From NCBI RefSeq assembly GCF_003056355.1, contig NZ_PYVW01000002.1:1-64000 (forward strand): 64,000 bases of DNA, given 5' to 3'. The notes beneath the pieces are model-generated. The model made no database searches. It was not told the DNA's origin and was given only the letters and a program-made list of their open reading frames with translations. The stretch comes from Devosia naphthalenivorans (GTDB lineage Bacteria; Pseudomonadota; Alphaproteobacteria; Rhizobiales; Devosiaceae). The translations under genes and the position numbers were made by a program. This document shows, piece after piece, positions 1-8,391 of this stretch (position 1 is its first letter; each line of letters begins with the position of its first letter).

Positions 1-2
1 GC

Positions 3-158
3 AGGCTGCCGCGAAAATCCGACCTGGCAACCATCACCGACGAGCACCCGCAAACCATTGTCGCCCTCTACAACAACACCCCGCGAAAATGTCTCGACTT
101 CCAAACCCCAAATGAGGTCTTCTCCAGCTTCTCTAACCGTGTTGCACTTCAAACGTGA
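3..158 (+). mobile_element. IS30-family transposase, C-terminal end only
   Basis: An open frame entering from the left edge encodes 51 residues, including LYNNTPRKCLDFQTPNEVF, which matches the conserved C-terminal end of IS30-family DDE transposases (a hydrophobic stretch, then RPRK-L-F-TP-E-F). The TGA is at 156-158. In this family the last codons usually overlap the terminal inverted repeat of the element, so the right end of the insertion sequence should lie at about 160. The palindromic repeat starting at 162 would then be flanking chromosomal DNA. The rest of the element lies outside the window, so whether it is intact cannot be judged. Confidence 0.8.
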
Positions 159-161
159 GTC

Positions 162-187
162 CACCTTCCCGCTTTCGCGGGAATGAC
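162..187. repeat. Family A palindromic repeat (half copy)
   Basis: The stretch holds TTCCCGCTTTCGCGGGAATG, one arm-pair of a palindrome that occurs as a complete double unit at 21997-22060, 56469-56547 and 62591-62658. Only the right-hand unit is present here, directly beside the IS30 end. Confidence 0.8.
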
Positions 188-236
188 GGCGTGGGTCCCG
201 CGGTGAGTGGGATGGGAAGTACGCGGTGGTTGGCGC

Positions 237-2168
237 CTAGCTGATCTTTCCCAGTGCCGCAGCCATGGCGGCCTGATCGTAGCCCAGTGTCGTGAGTGCG
301 GCGGTGACGATGCCCGAGCGGTCGAGACCGGCGGCGGCGTACATGTCGGCTTGGCTCGAGTGTTCGTCGAAGCGGTCGGGGATCATCAGGGGGCGGAAGC
401 GCAGTTTGCCGTCGAGCAGGCCATTGCTGGCGAGGAAGGTCGCCACATGGCTGCCGAAGCCCCCGATGGAGCCTTCCTCCGTGGTCAGCAGCACGTCGTG
501 GGTGCTGGCGAGGCGGGCGATCAGTTCTTCGTCGAGCGGCTTGAGGAAGCGCGCGTCGGCGATTGTGGGGTTGAGCCCCAGCGCTGCCAGCTTGTCGGCG
601 GCGGCGAGCACTTCGCCAAGACGGGTGCCGTAGCTGAGGATGGCGATGGTCGCGCCCTGGCGCACGATGCGGCCCTTGCCGATCTGCAGTTTCTGGCCGC
701 GGGCGGGCATATCGACGCCCATGCCTTCGCCACGCGGGTAGCGGAAGGCGATGGGGCCGTTGTCATAGGCAGCGGCGGTCGTGACCATGTGGCGCAGTTC
801 GGCCTCATCGGCGGCGGCCATCAGCACCATGCCGGGCAGGGCGCCGAGATAGGCGGCGTCGTAATTGCCGGCGTGAGTGGGGCCATCGGCGCCCACGAAG
901 CCGGCGCGGTCAATAGCGAAGCGGACCGGCAGGTGCTGGATCGCCACGTCGTGCACCACCTGGTCATAGGCGCGCTGGAGGAAGGTCGAATAGATGGCGC
1001 AGAACGGGCGCATGCCTTCGCTGGCAAGACCCGCCGCGAAGGTTACGGCGTGCTGTTCGGCGATGCCGACGTCGAAGACGCGCGTGGGATGCACCTCGCC
1101 GAATTTGTCGAGGCCCGTACCCGCCGGCATGGCGGCATTGATAGCGACGATCCGGGGATCGTCATTGGCTTCCTGGATCAGGGTTTCGGCAAAGACATTG
1201 GTATAGGTGGGGGCGTTGGATACCGCCTTGGCCTGCGCACCGGTGATGACGTTGAACTTGCTGACACCGTGATATTTGTCGGCGGCGTCCTCGGCCGGCC
1301 CATAGCCCTTGCCCTTCTTGGTCACGACGTGAACCAGGATGGGGCCGTCCGTGGCGTCGCGAACGTTATCGAGCACCGGCAGCAGGTGATCGAGGTTGTG
1401 GCCATCGATCGGGCCGACATAATAGAAGCCGAGTTCTTCGAACAGCGTGCCGCCGGTGAAGAACGAGCGGGCGAATTCCTCGGTGCGGCGCGCCGGTTCA
1501 TGGAAGAACTGCGGCAGCTTGCTGACCACCGATTTGGCAGCCTCGCGCGCCCCGCGATAGGCGGGGCTCGATACCAGCCGGGCGAGATAGGCGCTCATGG
1601 CGCCGGTCGGGGGGGCAATCGACATGTCGTTGTCGTTGAGGATGACGATCAGCCGCGCATCCATGGCGCCGGCATTGTTCATCGCCTCATAGGCCATGCC
1701 GGCGGACATGGCGCCATCGCCAATCACAGCGACGACGTGACGCGGGTTTTCCAGCATGTCGCTGGCGACCGCCATGCCCAGGCCTGCCGAAATCGAGGTG
1801 GACGAATGACCCGCGCCGAACGGATCGTATTCGCTTTCGGCGCGGCGGGTGAAACCGGATAGGCCGTCCTTCTGGCGCAAGGTTCGCATGCGGTCGCGCC
1901 GTCCGGTCAGGATCTTGTGCGGATAGGCCTGGTGGCCGACATCCCAGATGATGCGGTCATGCGGGGTATCGAACACGGCGTGCAGCGCAACGGTGAGTTC
2001 CACCACGCCAAGCCCGGCTCCCAGGTGTCCGCCGGTGGCAGAGACGCAATCGATCATCTCAAGGCGCAACTCATCGGCCAGTTGACGCAGGTCCTCGCGC
2101 GGCAGGGCCCTGACATCGGCTGGCATGTTCACAGTGTCGAGGAGCGGCGTGTTAGGCTTGTCAGGCAA
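237..2168 (-). CDS. dxs: 1-deoxy-D-xylulose-5-phosphate synthase
   Basis: This 643-residue protein condenses pyruvate and glyceraldehyde 3-phosphate to 1-deoxy-D-xylulose 5-phosphate, the first step of the MEP isoprenoid pathway, using thiamine diphosphate. The N-terminal part has the substrate-site [16 protein letters not shown] (about 48-63) and [15 protein letters not shown] (76-90). The ThDP/Mg motif is [18 protein letters not shown] (from residue 150) with NDN at 178-180. The transketolase-like middle domain contains [10 protein letters not shown], and the C-terminal domain ends near [13 protein letters not shown]. Length is normal for the family. The start is TTG with AAGGA eight bases upstream; the next ATG (2126) has no ribosome binding site. 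It stands alone on the minus strand, with DUF882 about 140 bases upstream in the same direction. Confidence 0.97.
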   Translation of the reverse strand: MPDKPNTPLLDTVNMPADVRALPREDLRQLADELRLEMIDCVSATGGHLGAGLGVVELTVALHAVFDTPHDRIIWDVGHQAYPHKILTGRRDRMRTLRQKDGLSGFTRRAESEYDPFGAGHSSTSISAGLGMAVASDMLENPRHVVAVIGDGAMSAGMAYEAMNNAGAMDARLIVILNDNDMSIAPPTGAMSAYLARLVSSPAYRGAREAAKSVVSKLPQFFHEPARRTEEFARSFFTGGTLFEELGFYYVGPIDGHNLDHLLPVLDNVRDATDGPILVHVVTKKGKGYGPAEDAADKYHGVSKFNVITGAQAKAVSNAPTYTNVFAETLIQEANDDPRIVAINAAMPAGTGLDKFGEVHPTRVFDVGIAEQHAVTFAAGLASEGMRPFCAIYSTFLQRAYDQVVHDVAIQHLPVRFAIDRAGFVGADGPTHAGNYDAAYLGALPGMVLMAAADEAELRHMVTTAAAYDNGPIAFRYPRGEGMGVDMPARGQKLQIGKGRIVRQGATIAILSYGTRLGEVLAAADKLAALGLNPTIADARFLKPLDEELIARLASTHDVLLTTEEGSIGGFGSHVATFLASNGLLDGKLRFRPLMIPDRFDEHSSQADMYAAAGLDRSGIVTAALTTLGYDQAAMAAALGKIS

Positions 2169-2242
2169 GCGGGCGGTCCTTGGATAAAAGGTTCAGTTAA
2201 TTTCTTTAGGGCCGGGAAGACCCGTTTGCAACCAAAGCAAAT

Positions 2243-2261
2243 CCCCTGCCGGCGGCAGGGG
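2243..2261. terminator. Strong GC hairpin downstream of the DUF882 gene
   Basis: CCCCTGCC and GGCAGGGG form an 8-bp stem with a 3-base loop, between the end of the DUF882 gene and the start of dxs. No clear T-run follows on the minus strand, so it may be a weak terminator or a processing hairpin. Confidence 0.45.
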
Positions 2262-2311
2262 ACATCAATGGCATCAATCATGGGTGAAATAGGGCGGCGC
2301 GCGATTGGTTG

Positions 2312-4015
2312 CTAGAGTGCGCGCGCGCTGGTTCTGACGAACTGGGTATGTGGCATTGGTTCGGGGAAGTCCCCGACGGCAAGCACCGGCACGCCCTTGC
2401 CCAGTTCGGTCGCCGGGCTGAAATCGGCCTCGTCGTGATCCCAGATCACGGCAAAGTGGTCCGAGGTCAGGGAAGCGGGGGTGGTGAACACATCGGCGAC
2501 GTGTTCGAGATCGGGGGCGATCAGGTCCGGCTTGCGCATCACTTCTACCGATGCCGCCTTGGCCAGGTGGCCAGCAAGGGCTGCAGCAACCGGCTCGTCC
2601 TGCCGGGCGGCGCTGAAGGTCTGGTCGAACAATCCGGCAAGGGCGCCGGTCACGGCCGAGCTGCCGCCCAACGAGGCGGTGTGCACGCCGGTTGCCGCCG
2701 TGAGCGGGGGCAGGATGGGCAGGCGCCTGCTTGGGCTAGGCGGAGCGGATGGCGTGGCTGCCACGGCGGTTTCGCGCTTGATGATCATTTCAAGCGCGCG
2801 CTGGGCCTCTGGGTCCTGCGGCGTTGGGGGTAGATAGGCGGTGACCATGTCCGGTTCCGCATCGGTCATGTGCAGGCGCGGCTGTGGAAAGGGCGCGGTA
2901 AGCGCAGCCAGCGCCGTGACGGCGTCGCCGGAGGGCAGCGCTGCAGCTGTAGCGAGCTGAAGCGTCTCCGACTTGGCCATCGGGAAGGGGGTGTCCTCGG
3001 CCGATACCAACTCGGAGGGATCCAGCGGCGCGCTGCCGGTGGTGCTGAACGGAACGGCAATCGGCGCGGCTTCGGCGACATCCATGCTGGCGGCAATGCC
3101 ACCCAGGCTCGCCGGGCGCATGGCGGGGACAGGCGCCATCTGCGGGATGGCGGGCTGGGGCGTGGCTGCGGCCATTTGTACCGGCGCTGATGTCTGTGCT
3201 GGAGCGCGCGCGGCAGCGGCCGGCGCCGGCTGCTCGTCGCCGCCAAAGAACATGTCCATCAATGTGCGGCCGCTACCGCCATTGGAGGCGACCTGGGTGC
3301 CCGAGGAGCCGCCATTGCAGGGATAGGCGTGGCAGGTTTTCCATTGCGCCAGAGCGATCTGGTAGCCTTCCCGGGACAGCGGCTTGCCATCGGTGGGCAG
3401 GTGCATGGTGCGCCCGTCAGGGAAGATTTCCTTGAGCTGAGCCCGCGTCATGCGCGGCCAGGCGCGAACCGAACCGGTATCGAGGTGAACGAAGGGGCTG
3501 CCCGAGGTGGGGTAATAGCCGACGCCGCCGACCTGCTTGCGCATCGCCGCGGCACGCAATCGGGGCAGGGAAACGCCGGGGATGAAAAAATCCATCGCGT
3601 TGCCCTTGGTGTGCTGGGAATTTTCGGCGACGCCCGAAGAACTCGCGCGCAGCATCGCGTTGGTCTTGGGGGACCGATAGGCGGAAACCACATGAACCGG
3701 CTGGGATGCGCCGACTTCCTGATAAACTTCCCAAATGAGATCGAAGAGGCGCGGATCCATCTTGGCCGGCTCATTGCGGCGCCAGTCGCGCAGGAATTGG
3801 TTGAGTTCGGTCAGACCCGACTTAACGTATTGCCCATTGCGCTTGAAGACGATCCGGGCCGTCTCCTTGGTGTGGGTGTAATACAGGTAGAGGGCGCGCT
3901 CGCTCGCGGCAGTTGCAGGGATCACAGCCTGGGGCATGATGATCGTGATGCTCATAAGGGCCGCGACAAGGAGCCGCCCGATATGGTGCCGTTTCAAAAT
4001 GCCATTCCCCGCCAC
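2312..4015 (-). CDS. DUF882 / YcbK-like M15 peptidase-fold exported protein
   Basis: The 567-residue protein has an N-terminal membrane segment or signal peptide (about 14-37, ending near PATAAS). The DUF882 domain follows at about 38-215: LYLYYTHTKETARIVF, VVSAYRSPKTNAML, SQHTKGNAMDFFIPG and FVHLDTGSVRAWPRM. The histidine/aspartate pattern (HTKGNAMDF, VHLD) is the zinc site of M15-type peptidases that act on peptidoglycan. The remaining 350 residues are Ala/Pro-rich and show no domain I recognise; this tail makes the protein about three times longer than E. coli YcbK. Two genes upstream on the same strand is an L,D-transpeptidase, which fits a cell-wall role. The precise substrate is unknown. 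Confidence 0.85.
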   Translation of the reverse strand: MAGNGILKRHHIGRLLVAALMSITIIMPQAVIPATAASERALYLYYTHTKETARIVFKRNGQYVKSGLTELNQFLRDWRRNEPAKMDPRLFDLIWEVYQEVGASQPVHVVSAYRSPKTNAMLRASSSGVAENSQHTKGNAMDFFIPGVSLPRLRAAAMRKQVGGVGYYPTSGSPFVHLDTGSVRAWPRMTRAQLKEIFPDGRTMHLPTDGKPLSREGYQIALAQWKTCHAYPCNGGSSGTQVASNGGSGRTLMDMFFGGDEQPAPAAAARAPAQTSAPVQMAAATPQPAIPQMAPVPAMRPASLGGIAASMDVAEAAPIAVPFSTTGSAPLDPSELVSAEDTPFPMAKSETLQLATAAALPSGDAVTALAALTAPFPQPRLHMTDAEPDMVTAYLPPTPQDPEAQRALEMIIKRETAVAATPSAPPSPSRRLPILPPLTAATGVHTASLGGSSAVTGALAGLFDQTFSAARQDEPVAAALAGHLAKAASVEVMRKPDLIAPDLEHVADVFTTPASLTSDHFAVIWDHDEADFSPATELGKGVPVLAVGDFPEPMPHTQFVRTSARAL

Positions 4016-4450
4016 GCTGTACTCTGCCCGGTTAGTGCCGTTGTGGGTGAACGTTAGCGTAAAAAAGGATCGAATTGATTAACGCTAACAAGCTCTCAAC
4101 CTGCCCCGGCAGGGCCCCTCACGCCAATGTTATTAAGGGCAAAACCCGGCGCAACCAAGGCGAAATTGTAAAGCGGAGGTTAAGACCGGTATTCCGCGGG
4201 GGGCGGTAGTTCACTTTGGCCGCATGGCTCAGATTGATCCCACCCACCGTGCTTCCCTCGGGCTCGACCCGAGGGCCACGCTCCGCAAACACACCGCCCG
4301 GCAGGGGCTCCCGAAACGGCCCTCGGGTCAAACCCGAGGGCAGCACGGTGTTTTTGATTACATTGAGCCACTGGCAAGCGTTCTGATGCGAACACCTCCC
4401 GCACTGGCGGATGGGTGTTATGGGGGCAATGGTTACCCCTAAATTCTACC
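4016..4450. repeat. Gene-free stretch with a family C repeat at about 4240-4395
   Basis: No gene is seen in these 435 bases. Its centre is a composite repeat: a CCCTCGGGCTCGACCCGAGGG palindrome, a CGCAAACACACCG segment, a second palindrome CCCTCGGGTCAAACCCGAGGG, then CACGGTGTTTTTGATTACAT. The same order recurs at 19285-19450 and, partly, at 59995-60105. The left end holds the promoter region of the DUF882 gene. Confidence 0.75.
4053..4089. promoter_or_regulatory. Inverted repeat upstream of the DUF882 gene
   Basis: GTTAGCGT (4053-4060) and ACGCTAAC (4082-4089) are perfect 8-bp inverted arms separated by 21 bases, about 40-75 bases upstream of the DUF882 start. It could be an operator or a leader hairpin. 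Confidence 0.35.
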
Positions 4451-6145
4451 TTACGGCGCCACGGACGGATCGGCCACTTCGGCGACGATCTGCGGCTCGA
4501 CCGGGGCGGGCCCAAGGCCGAGTGCCGCGATCAATTTGGCGTTGTGACCGTAGACATCATCGAAGGAGCGCAAGGTGCCATCGGCCTGTGGGCGAATGGT
4601 GAAATACGCCAGGTGCACGGGAATCTGCTGTTCGGGGTTCACCCAGCGTTCGGACGGGCCGAACATTGCTTCAAGCGTTTCGCGGCTGATATTGGGTTCG
4701 TTCGCCATCAGCGCATCGGCGAAAGCCATCGGGTCCTGCACGCGGACGCAGCCGTGGCTGAGGGCACGCGCATCGCGCGAGAAAAATGCCTTCGATGGCG
4801 TGTCATGCAGGTAGACGTCGTGCTTGTTGGGGAACAGGAACTTGATCTGGCCCAGGGCATTGCCGGGACCGGGGCGCTGGCGGATCTTGAAGGGGAAGTA
4901 GCTGGGGCTGACCATCGACCAGTTCACCTGCCACGGGCTGACGGCGTTGCCCTCGTAGAGCAGGTCGTAATTGTGACTGTCGATATAGCCGGGATTGCGC
5001 AGCACGGCCGGGGCGATCTCGCCTTTGACGATCGAGCTGGGGACGTTCCAATAGGGGTTCACCACGATGTGGCGGATGGAGTCCGAAAAGATCGGCGTCT
5101 GGTTCTTCATCGTTCCAACCACCACGCGAGTGGTGAATTGTTCCTGGCCGTCGCGCTTGATGGCGAGACGGTATTCGGGAATGTTCACGAACACATGGAA
5201 GGCGCCGAGTTCGCGCGGCATCCAGCGCCAGAGTTCCATGTTGGCGATGATGTCGGCGCGGGTTATCGGCGCACCGCCATTGATGGCGGTCAGCGTTGCC
5301 GGGCCCATGACGCCGTCCACATCAAGGTTCAGGCTCTGCTGGAATGACTTCATGGCTTCGACGAGCGCGTCGTCGTAGACCAGCCCATCGGAGGCGGGAA
5401 GCTCGAAGCGGGTGCGCAGCGCCGGAACGCGCGCATCGCTCATGCCGGGCTTGAGCGTCGGGCCGGAGGCGATCCGCAATGGGGCATCGGCCTGATTTTC
5501 GTCGAAGCTCGCGAGGGCAGCCTTGAGCGCAAGGAACTCGGGATGGGTTGGCTCCAGCGCCTGCAGCACCGGAACCGGATCATTGCTGGACGCCAATTGC
5601 ACCAGCAAGGCGGCCTCATCGAGCTTTTTGGGCTGAATATCGAACCACTCGCTCACCGATTGCGGTGCCACGCGCCCGGTGTAGATGTGGGTGGCGTAGC
5701 GCATGGTCGCGCGGGAGAAGGCCGTTTCGAGCGCAGCCATCTTGGCCGGATCGTTCTTGACGGCCGTTACATCGAGATCGGCAGTCAGATAGTCCGCCGG
5801 GCGCAGGCCTTCGGAGGCCGCGGCCTCGAACAGCTTCATGATCTTTTGCGCCGGGGCGGAGAAGGTCACGGCACCGCTATCGGCTTCATCGAGCCAGATC
5901 GGCTCGAAGTGCCGGGCACCGTAGAAGAAATAGAGCCTCTGGGCTTCGCTATAGACCGGAGTATCCTTGCGCGCGCTGGAATAGGCAGCAGCAAGGCCCG
6001 ATTTGATGGCCTGTGCCAGCGGCGTCTGCGCCGGCGCGATGATGACGGGACCGGCAGCAAGACCTGCCACGTCCTGTCCCATAACGGGGCCAATCGTTGC
6101 GGCGCCGGCAAGAAGGGCGGCGAGGCAAACCACAAGCTTGTTCAT
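4451..6145 (-). CDS. L,D-transpeptidase, YcbB/LdtD type
   Basis: A 564-residue periplasmic enzyme that forms 3-3 cross-links in peptidoglycan (or attaches proteins to it). A signal peptide opens the protein (MNKLVVCLAALLAGAATIG). A helical scaffold region follows, then a peptidoglycan-binding motif (FQQSLNLDVDGVMGPATLTAIN) and a YkuD catalytic domain with VNIPEYRLAI, VVVGTMKNQTPIFSD and the active-site motif SHGCVRVQDP, with the nucleophilic Cys at about 466. This order is that of the LdtD/YcbB class. I chose the ATG at 6145 because GGAG lies seven bases upstream and a signal peptide follows at once; the frame stays open to 6241 but that extension would precede the signal peptide. Confidence 0.92.
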   Translation of the reverse strand: MNKLVVCLAALLAGAATIGPVMGQDVAGLAAGPVIIAPAQTPLAQAIKSGLAAAYSSARKDTPVYSEAQRLYFFYGARHFEPIWLDEADSGAVTFSAPAQKIMKLFEAAASEGLRPADYLTADLDVTAVKNDPAKMAALETAFSRATMRYATHIYTGRVAPQSVSEWFDIQPKKLDEAALLVQLASSNDPVPVLQALEPTHPEFLALKAALASFDENQADAPLRIASGPTLKPGMSDARVPALRTRFELPASDGLVYDDALVEAMKSFQQSLNLDVDGVMGPATLTAINGGAPITRADIIANMELWRWMPRELGAFHVFVNIPEYRLAIKRDGQEQFTTRVVVGTMKNQTPIFSDSIRHIVVNPYWNVPSSIVKGEIAPAVLRNPGYIDSHNYDLLYEGNAVSPWQVNWSMVSPSYFPFKIRQRPGPGNALGQIKFLFPNKHDVYLHDTPSKAFFSRDARALSHGCVRVQDPMAFADALMANEPNISRETLEAMFGPSERWVNPEQQIPVHLAYFTIRPQADGTLRSFDDVYGHNAKLIAALGLGPAPVEPQIVAEVADPSVAP

Positions 6146-6459
6146 AGAAACTCCATGCACGGCAACGCTGTGGCCACCCTGTTTGCTGGTTGATTTGGGC
6201 CAGACGGGCGGCATCCAATGCTCCCAATCAATACTCTGCAAACCTTAACAGGAGCAATCACTCGCGCATTCGTGAGCCCGATCCATGTCGGCTTTGTCGG
6301 GCATGTGGCGCCTGGAACACACGTATGGCGAGAATGAATTTTCCCCAGCTTGTGGAGGCAAGAGAAGGTTAAATCTCGTTAATCTCTAGTCAGCTGATAG
6401 AGTAGGCGGATCAATCGACGATCCTAGCTGGCGGCGCCAGCGCATCGGGAGTAGCAGCG
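6146..6459. other. Gene-free stretch between the transpeptidase and a small ORF
   Basis: Upstream region of the minus-strand transpeptidase and the plus-strand ORF at 6460. At 6370-6383 two TTAA tetramers are separated by six bases (TTAAATCTCGTTAA), one short of the CtrA spacing. Nothing else is recognised. Confidence 0.4.
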
Positions 6460-6666
6460 ATGATCCATTTCTTTGGCATTCTGGAGCCATTGACCGGCAA
6501 GCGCCAAAGGGCCGACGAGGCGCCGCGCAAGATTGCGTTCTTTGGGCCTGACGTGGCGGCCGAGCGCAATACCGACGATCTGGATGATACAGAGCGGGCC
6601 GACATCGAAGATGCCGCACGCGAACGCCAGAACTTCCTGCTGCAGAGCTTTTCGCCGCAGTTTTAG
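6460..6666 (+). CDS. Small hypothetical protein (68 aa)
   Basis: I do not recognise this acidic 68-residue protein (MIHFFGILEPLTGKRQRADE at the start, LQSFSPQF at the end). It is supported by a GGGAG ribosome binding site ten bases before the ATG, codon third positions that look like those of neighbouring genes, and a hairpin right after the stop. It has no signal peptide, membrane segment or Cys. It faces the NtrC-type regulator convergently. Confidence 0.5.
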   Translation: MIHFFGILEPLTGKRQRADEAPRKIAFFGPDVAAERNTDDLDDTERADIEDAARERQNFLLQSFSPQF

Positions 6667-6689
6667 CCCTTCCAGGCAAAGGAAGGGCT
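6665..6689. terminator. Hairpin between convergent genes
   Basis: AGCCCTTCC and GGAAGGGCT form a perfect 9-bp stem with a 7-base loop, starting inside the stop codon of the small ORF. No clear T-run follows on either strand, so it may serve both convergent genes weakly. Confidence 0.5.
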
Positions 6690-6717
6690 GAAGCGGTGCT
6701 CTGGTCTTTTGGGGTTG

Positions 6718-8202
6718 TCAGGCGGCGTCGTTGATCATTTCTTCGGCCAAGCCGTATTCGTGCAGCTTGCGATAGAGCGTCGAGCGGCCGATCTTGAGGG
6801 CGCGGGCGACGCGGGACATGCGACCGCCGTGATGCTCGATGGCAAATACGATGGCGGCGCGCTCGATTTCTGCCAGCGCGGCAATTTCCCCCGACGGATC
6901 GAGGAAACGATCCTGCCGCACCGGCTGTTCTGCGGCGAGGCGCGGACGGGATGCGGCGGTGTCGATGTGGGTCGGTGCCGCGGCGACGGGGGCGTTCTCG
7001 ATTGCCTTGGCGGCGATCTCGCGGCCATTGGCCTGCGCCACGATCTGCGGGAAGTCCACGGTTTCGAGGAACGGGCCATCGGTCAGGACCACGGCGCGAT
7101 AGACGCAGTTTTCCAGTTGGCGGACATTGCCGGGCCAGTCATAGGCCATCAAAAGGGTAAGGGCGGCTGGTGAAATGCCCAGGACGCGCTTGCCGGCTTC
7201 GGCCGCAAAGCGGGCGATGAACATGGATACCAGGGCGGGGACGTCTTCCATCCGCTCGCGCAGGGGCGGGGTATAGATCGGGAAGACGTTGAGGCGGTAG
7301 TAAAGGTCTTCGCGGAACTCGCCGGATTTGGCGAGGTTGAGCAGCCGCCGGTTGGTGGCCGAAATCAGCCGCACATTGATGCGCTCGGGACGGGTAGAGC
7401 CGATGGGCTCGATTTCGCCTTCCTGGATGACGCGGAGCAACTTGACCTGGATGTCGAGTGGCAATTCGCCGACTTCATCGAGAAACAGGGTGCCGTTGTG
7501 GGCTTCGGCAAACTTGCCGGCATGGTCGGACACGGCGCCGGTGAAGGCGCCCTTCTTGTGACCGAATAGCACGGATTCCACCAGATTGGGTGGGATGGCG
7601 CCGCAGTTGACGGTGATGAACGGCTTGCCGGCGCGATCGCCGGAACCCTGGATGATGCGGGCGATCAACTCCTTGCCGACGCCGGTTTCCCCTTCGAGCA
7701 GCACGGGAATGTTGGATTTTGCCGCCTTGCCGCAGAGGTTCAGCACGCGAGCCATGGCGGGGGCCCGGGCGATCATGTCGGACGAAGCAAAAGTGCCCGT
7801 CTTGCGAGCATGCTCGGAGCGAATGGCGGCCTCAAGCGCATCAAGCTTCATGGCATTGCGCAGCGAAATGACGAGGCGCTCGGGTGCGACGGGCTTGACG
7901 AAATAGTCGGCAGCCCCGTTGCGCATGGCCGAAATAACAGTTTCCAGCGAGGCATTGGCCGTCTGGATAATGACAGGCGTCGTAAGCCCCTCGCGCCGCA
8001 TCGCGTCCATGACGCCCATGCCATCGAGGTCGGGCATAACCAGGTCCAGGATCATGGCGCCGATATTGCGATCTTCGCGCAGCATTGCCAGCGCCTGTTC
8101 GCCGCCCATGGCAAGCAAGGGCTTGAATCCGGCGCGATTGGCCACCTCGGCCGTTAACCGCAACTGAACCGGATCATCGTCGACTACGAGAACGCGCGTC
8201 AT
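6718..8202 (-). CDS. Sigma-54-dependent response regulator, NtrC family (TacA-like?)
   Basis: A 494-residue activator with three domains. The receiver (1-120) has DDD at 8-10, phospho-acceptor D53 in MILDLVMPDLDG and K103. The AAA+ domain (about 140-370) has Walker A GETGVGKE (171-178), the sigma-54 contact motif GAFTGA (218-223) and Walker B LFLDEVGE. The C-terminal Fis-type helix-turn-helix is ALKIGRSTLYRKLHEYGL. It should activate RpoN promoters when phosphorylated. No histidine kinase lies nearby, so its partner is unlinked. The ATG has GGAG six bases upstream. A perfect TTAA-N7-TTAA box lies about 70 bases upstream; in Caulobacter the orphan NtrC-type regulator TacA is under CtrA control, which makes TacA a plausible but unproven identity. 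Confidence 0.93.
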   Translation of the reverse strand: MTRVLVVDDDPVQLRLTAEVANRAGFKPLLAMGGEQALAMLREDRNIGAMILDLVMPDLDGMGVMDAMRREGLTTPVIIQTANASLETVISAMRNGAADYFVKPVAPERLVISLRNAMKLDALEAAIRSEHARKTGTFASSDMIARAPAMARVLNLCGKAAKSNIPVLLEGETGVGKELIARIIQGSGDRAGKPFITVNCGAIPPNLVESVLFGHKKGAFTGAVSDHAGKFAEAHNGTLFLDEVGELPLDIQVKLLRVIQEGEIEPIGSTRPERINVRLISATNRRLLNLAKSGEFREDLYYRLNVFPIYTPPLRERMEDVPALVSMFIARFAAEAGKRVLGISPAALTLLMAYDWPGNVRQLENCVYRAVVLTDGPFLETVDFPQIVAQANGREIAAKAIENAPVAAAPTHIDTAASRPRLAAEQPVRQDRFLDPSGEIAALAEIERAAIVFAIEHHGGRMSRVARALKIGRSTLYRKLHEYGLAEEMINDAA

Positions 8203-8272
8203 CCAAACTCCAGTGGTCGTTTACCCCGGCACGATTCGTGTGCCGTTTTGGGAACAAGATGAGCCGACGGTC

Positions 8273-8287
8273 TTAAGAGGGGATTAA
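8273..8287. promoter_or_regulatory. CtrA-type binding box (TTAA-N7-TTAA)
   Basis: TTAAGAGGGGATTAA matches the CtrA half-site spacing exactly. It lies in the divergent region between the NtrC-type regulator (start at 8202, minus) and pepF (start at 8392, plus). GANTC methylation sites (GATTC at 8233, GACTC at 8339) flank it. Confidence 0.5.
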
Positions 8288-8391
8288 TCATGGGAATTTT
8301 GGCGCGGCCACGAGGAAAGCGCGGCAACCCTTCCAATCGACTCCACCTCTCGCTAAGGTCGCGCGCGATTTGACCAGCCGGAGGCCACCCC

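Noticed and set aside
207..1862. 551-residue open frame on the plus strand
   Set aside because: Antisense shadow of dxs.
4240..4395. CRISPR array or phage attachment site
   Set aside because: Repeats are palindromic, unevenly spaced and dispersed over the whole window, with no cas genes or regular spacers.
6370..6383. CtrA box TTAA-N6-TTAA
   Set aside because: The spacer is one base short of the seven needed for the usual CtrA site, so it is not listed as a binding site.
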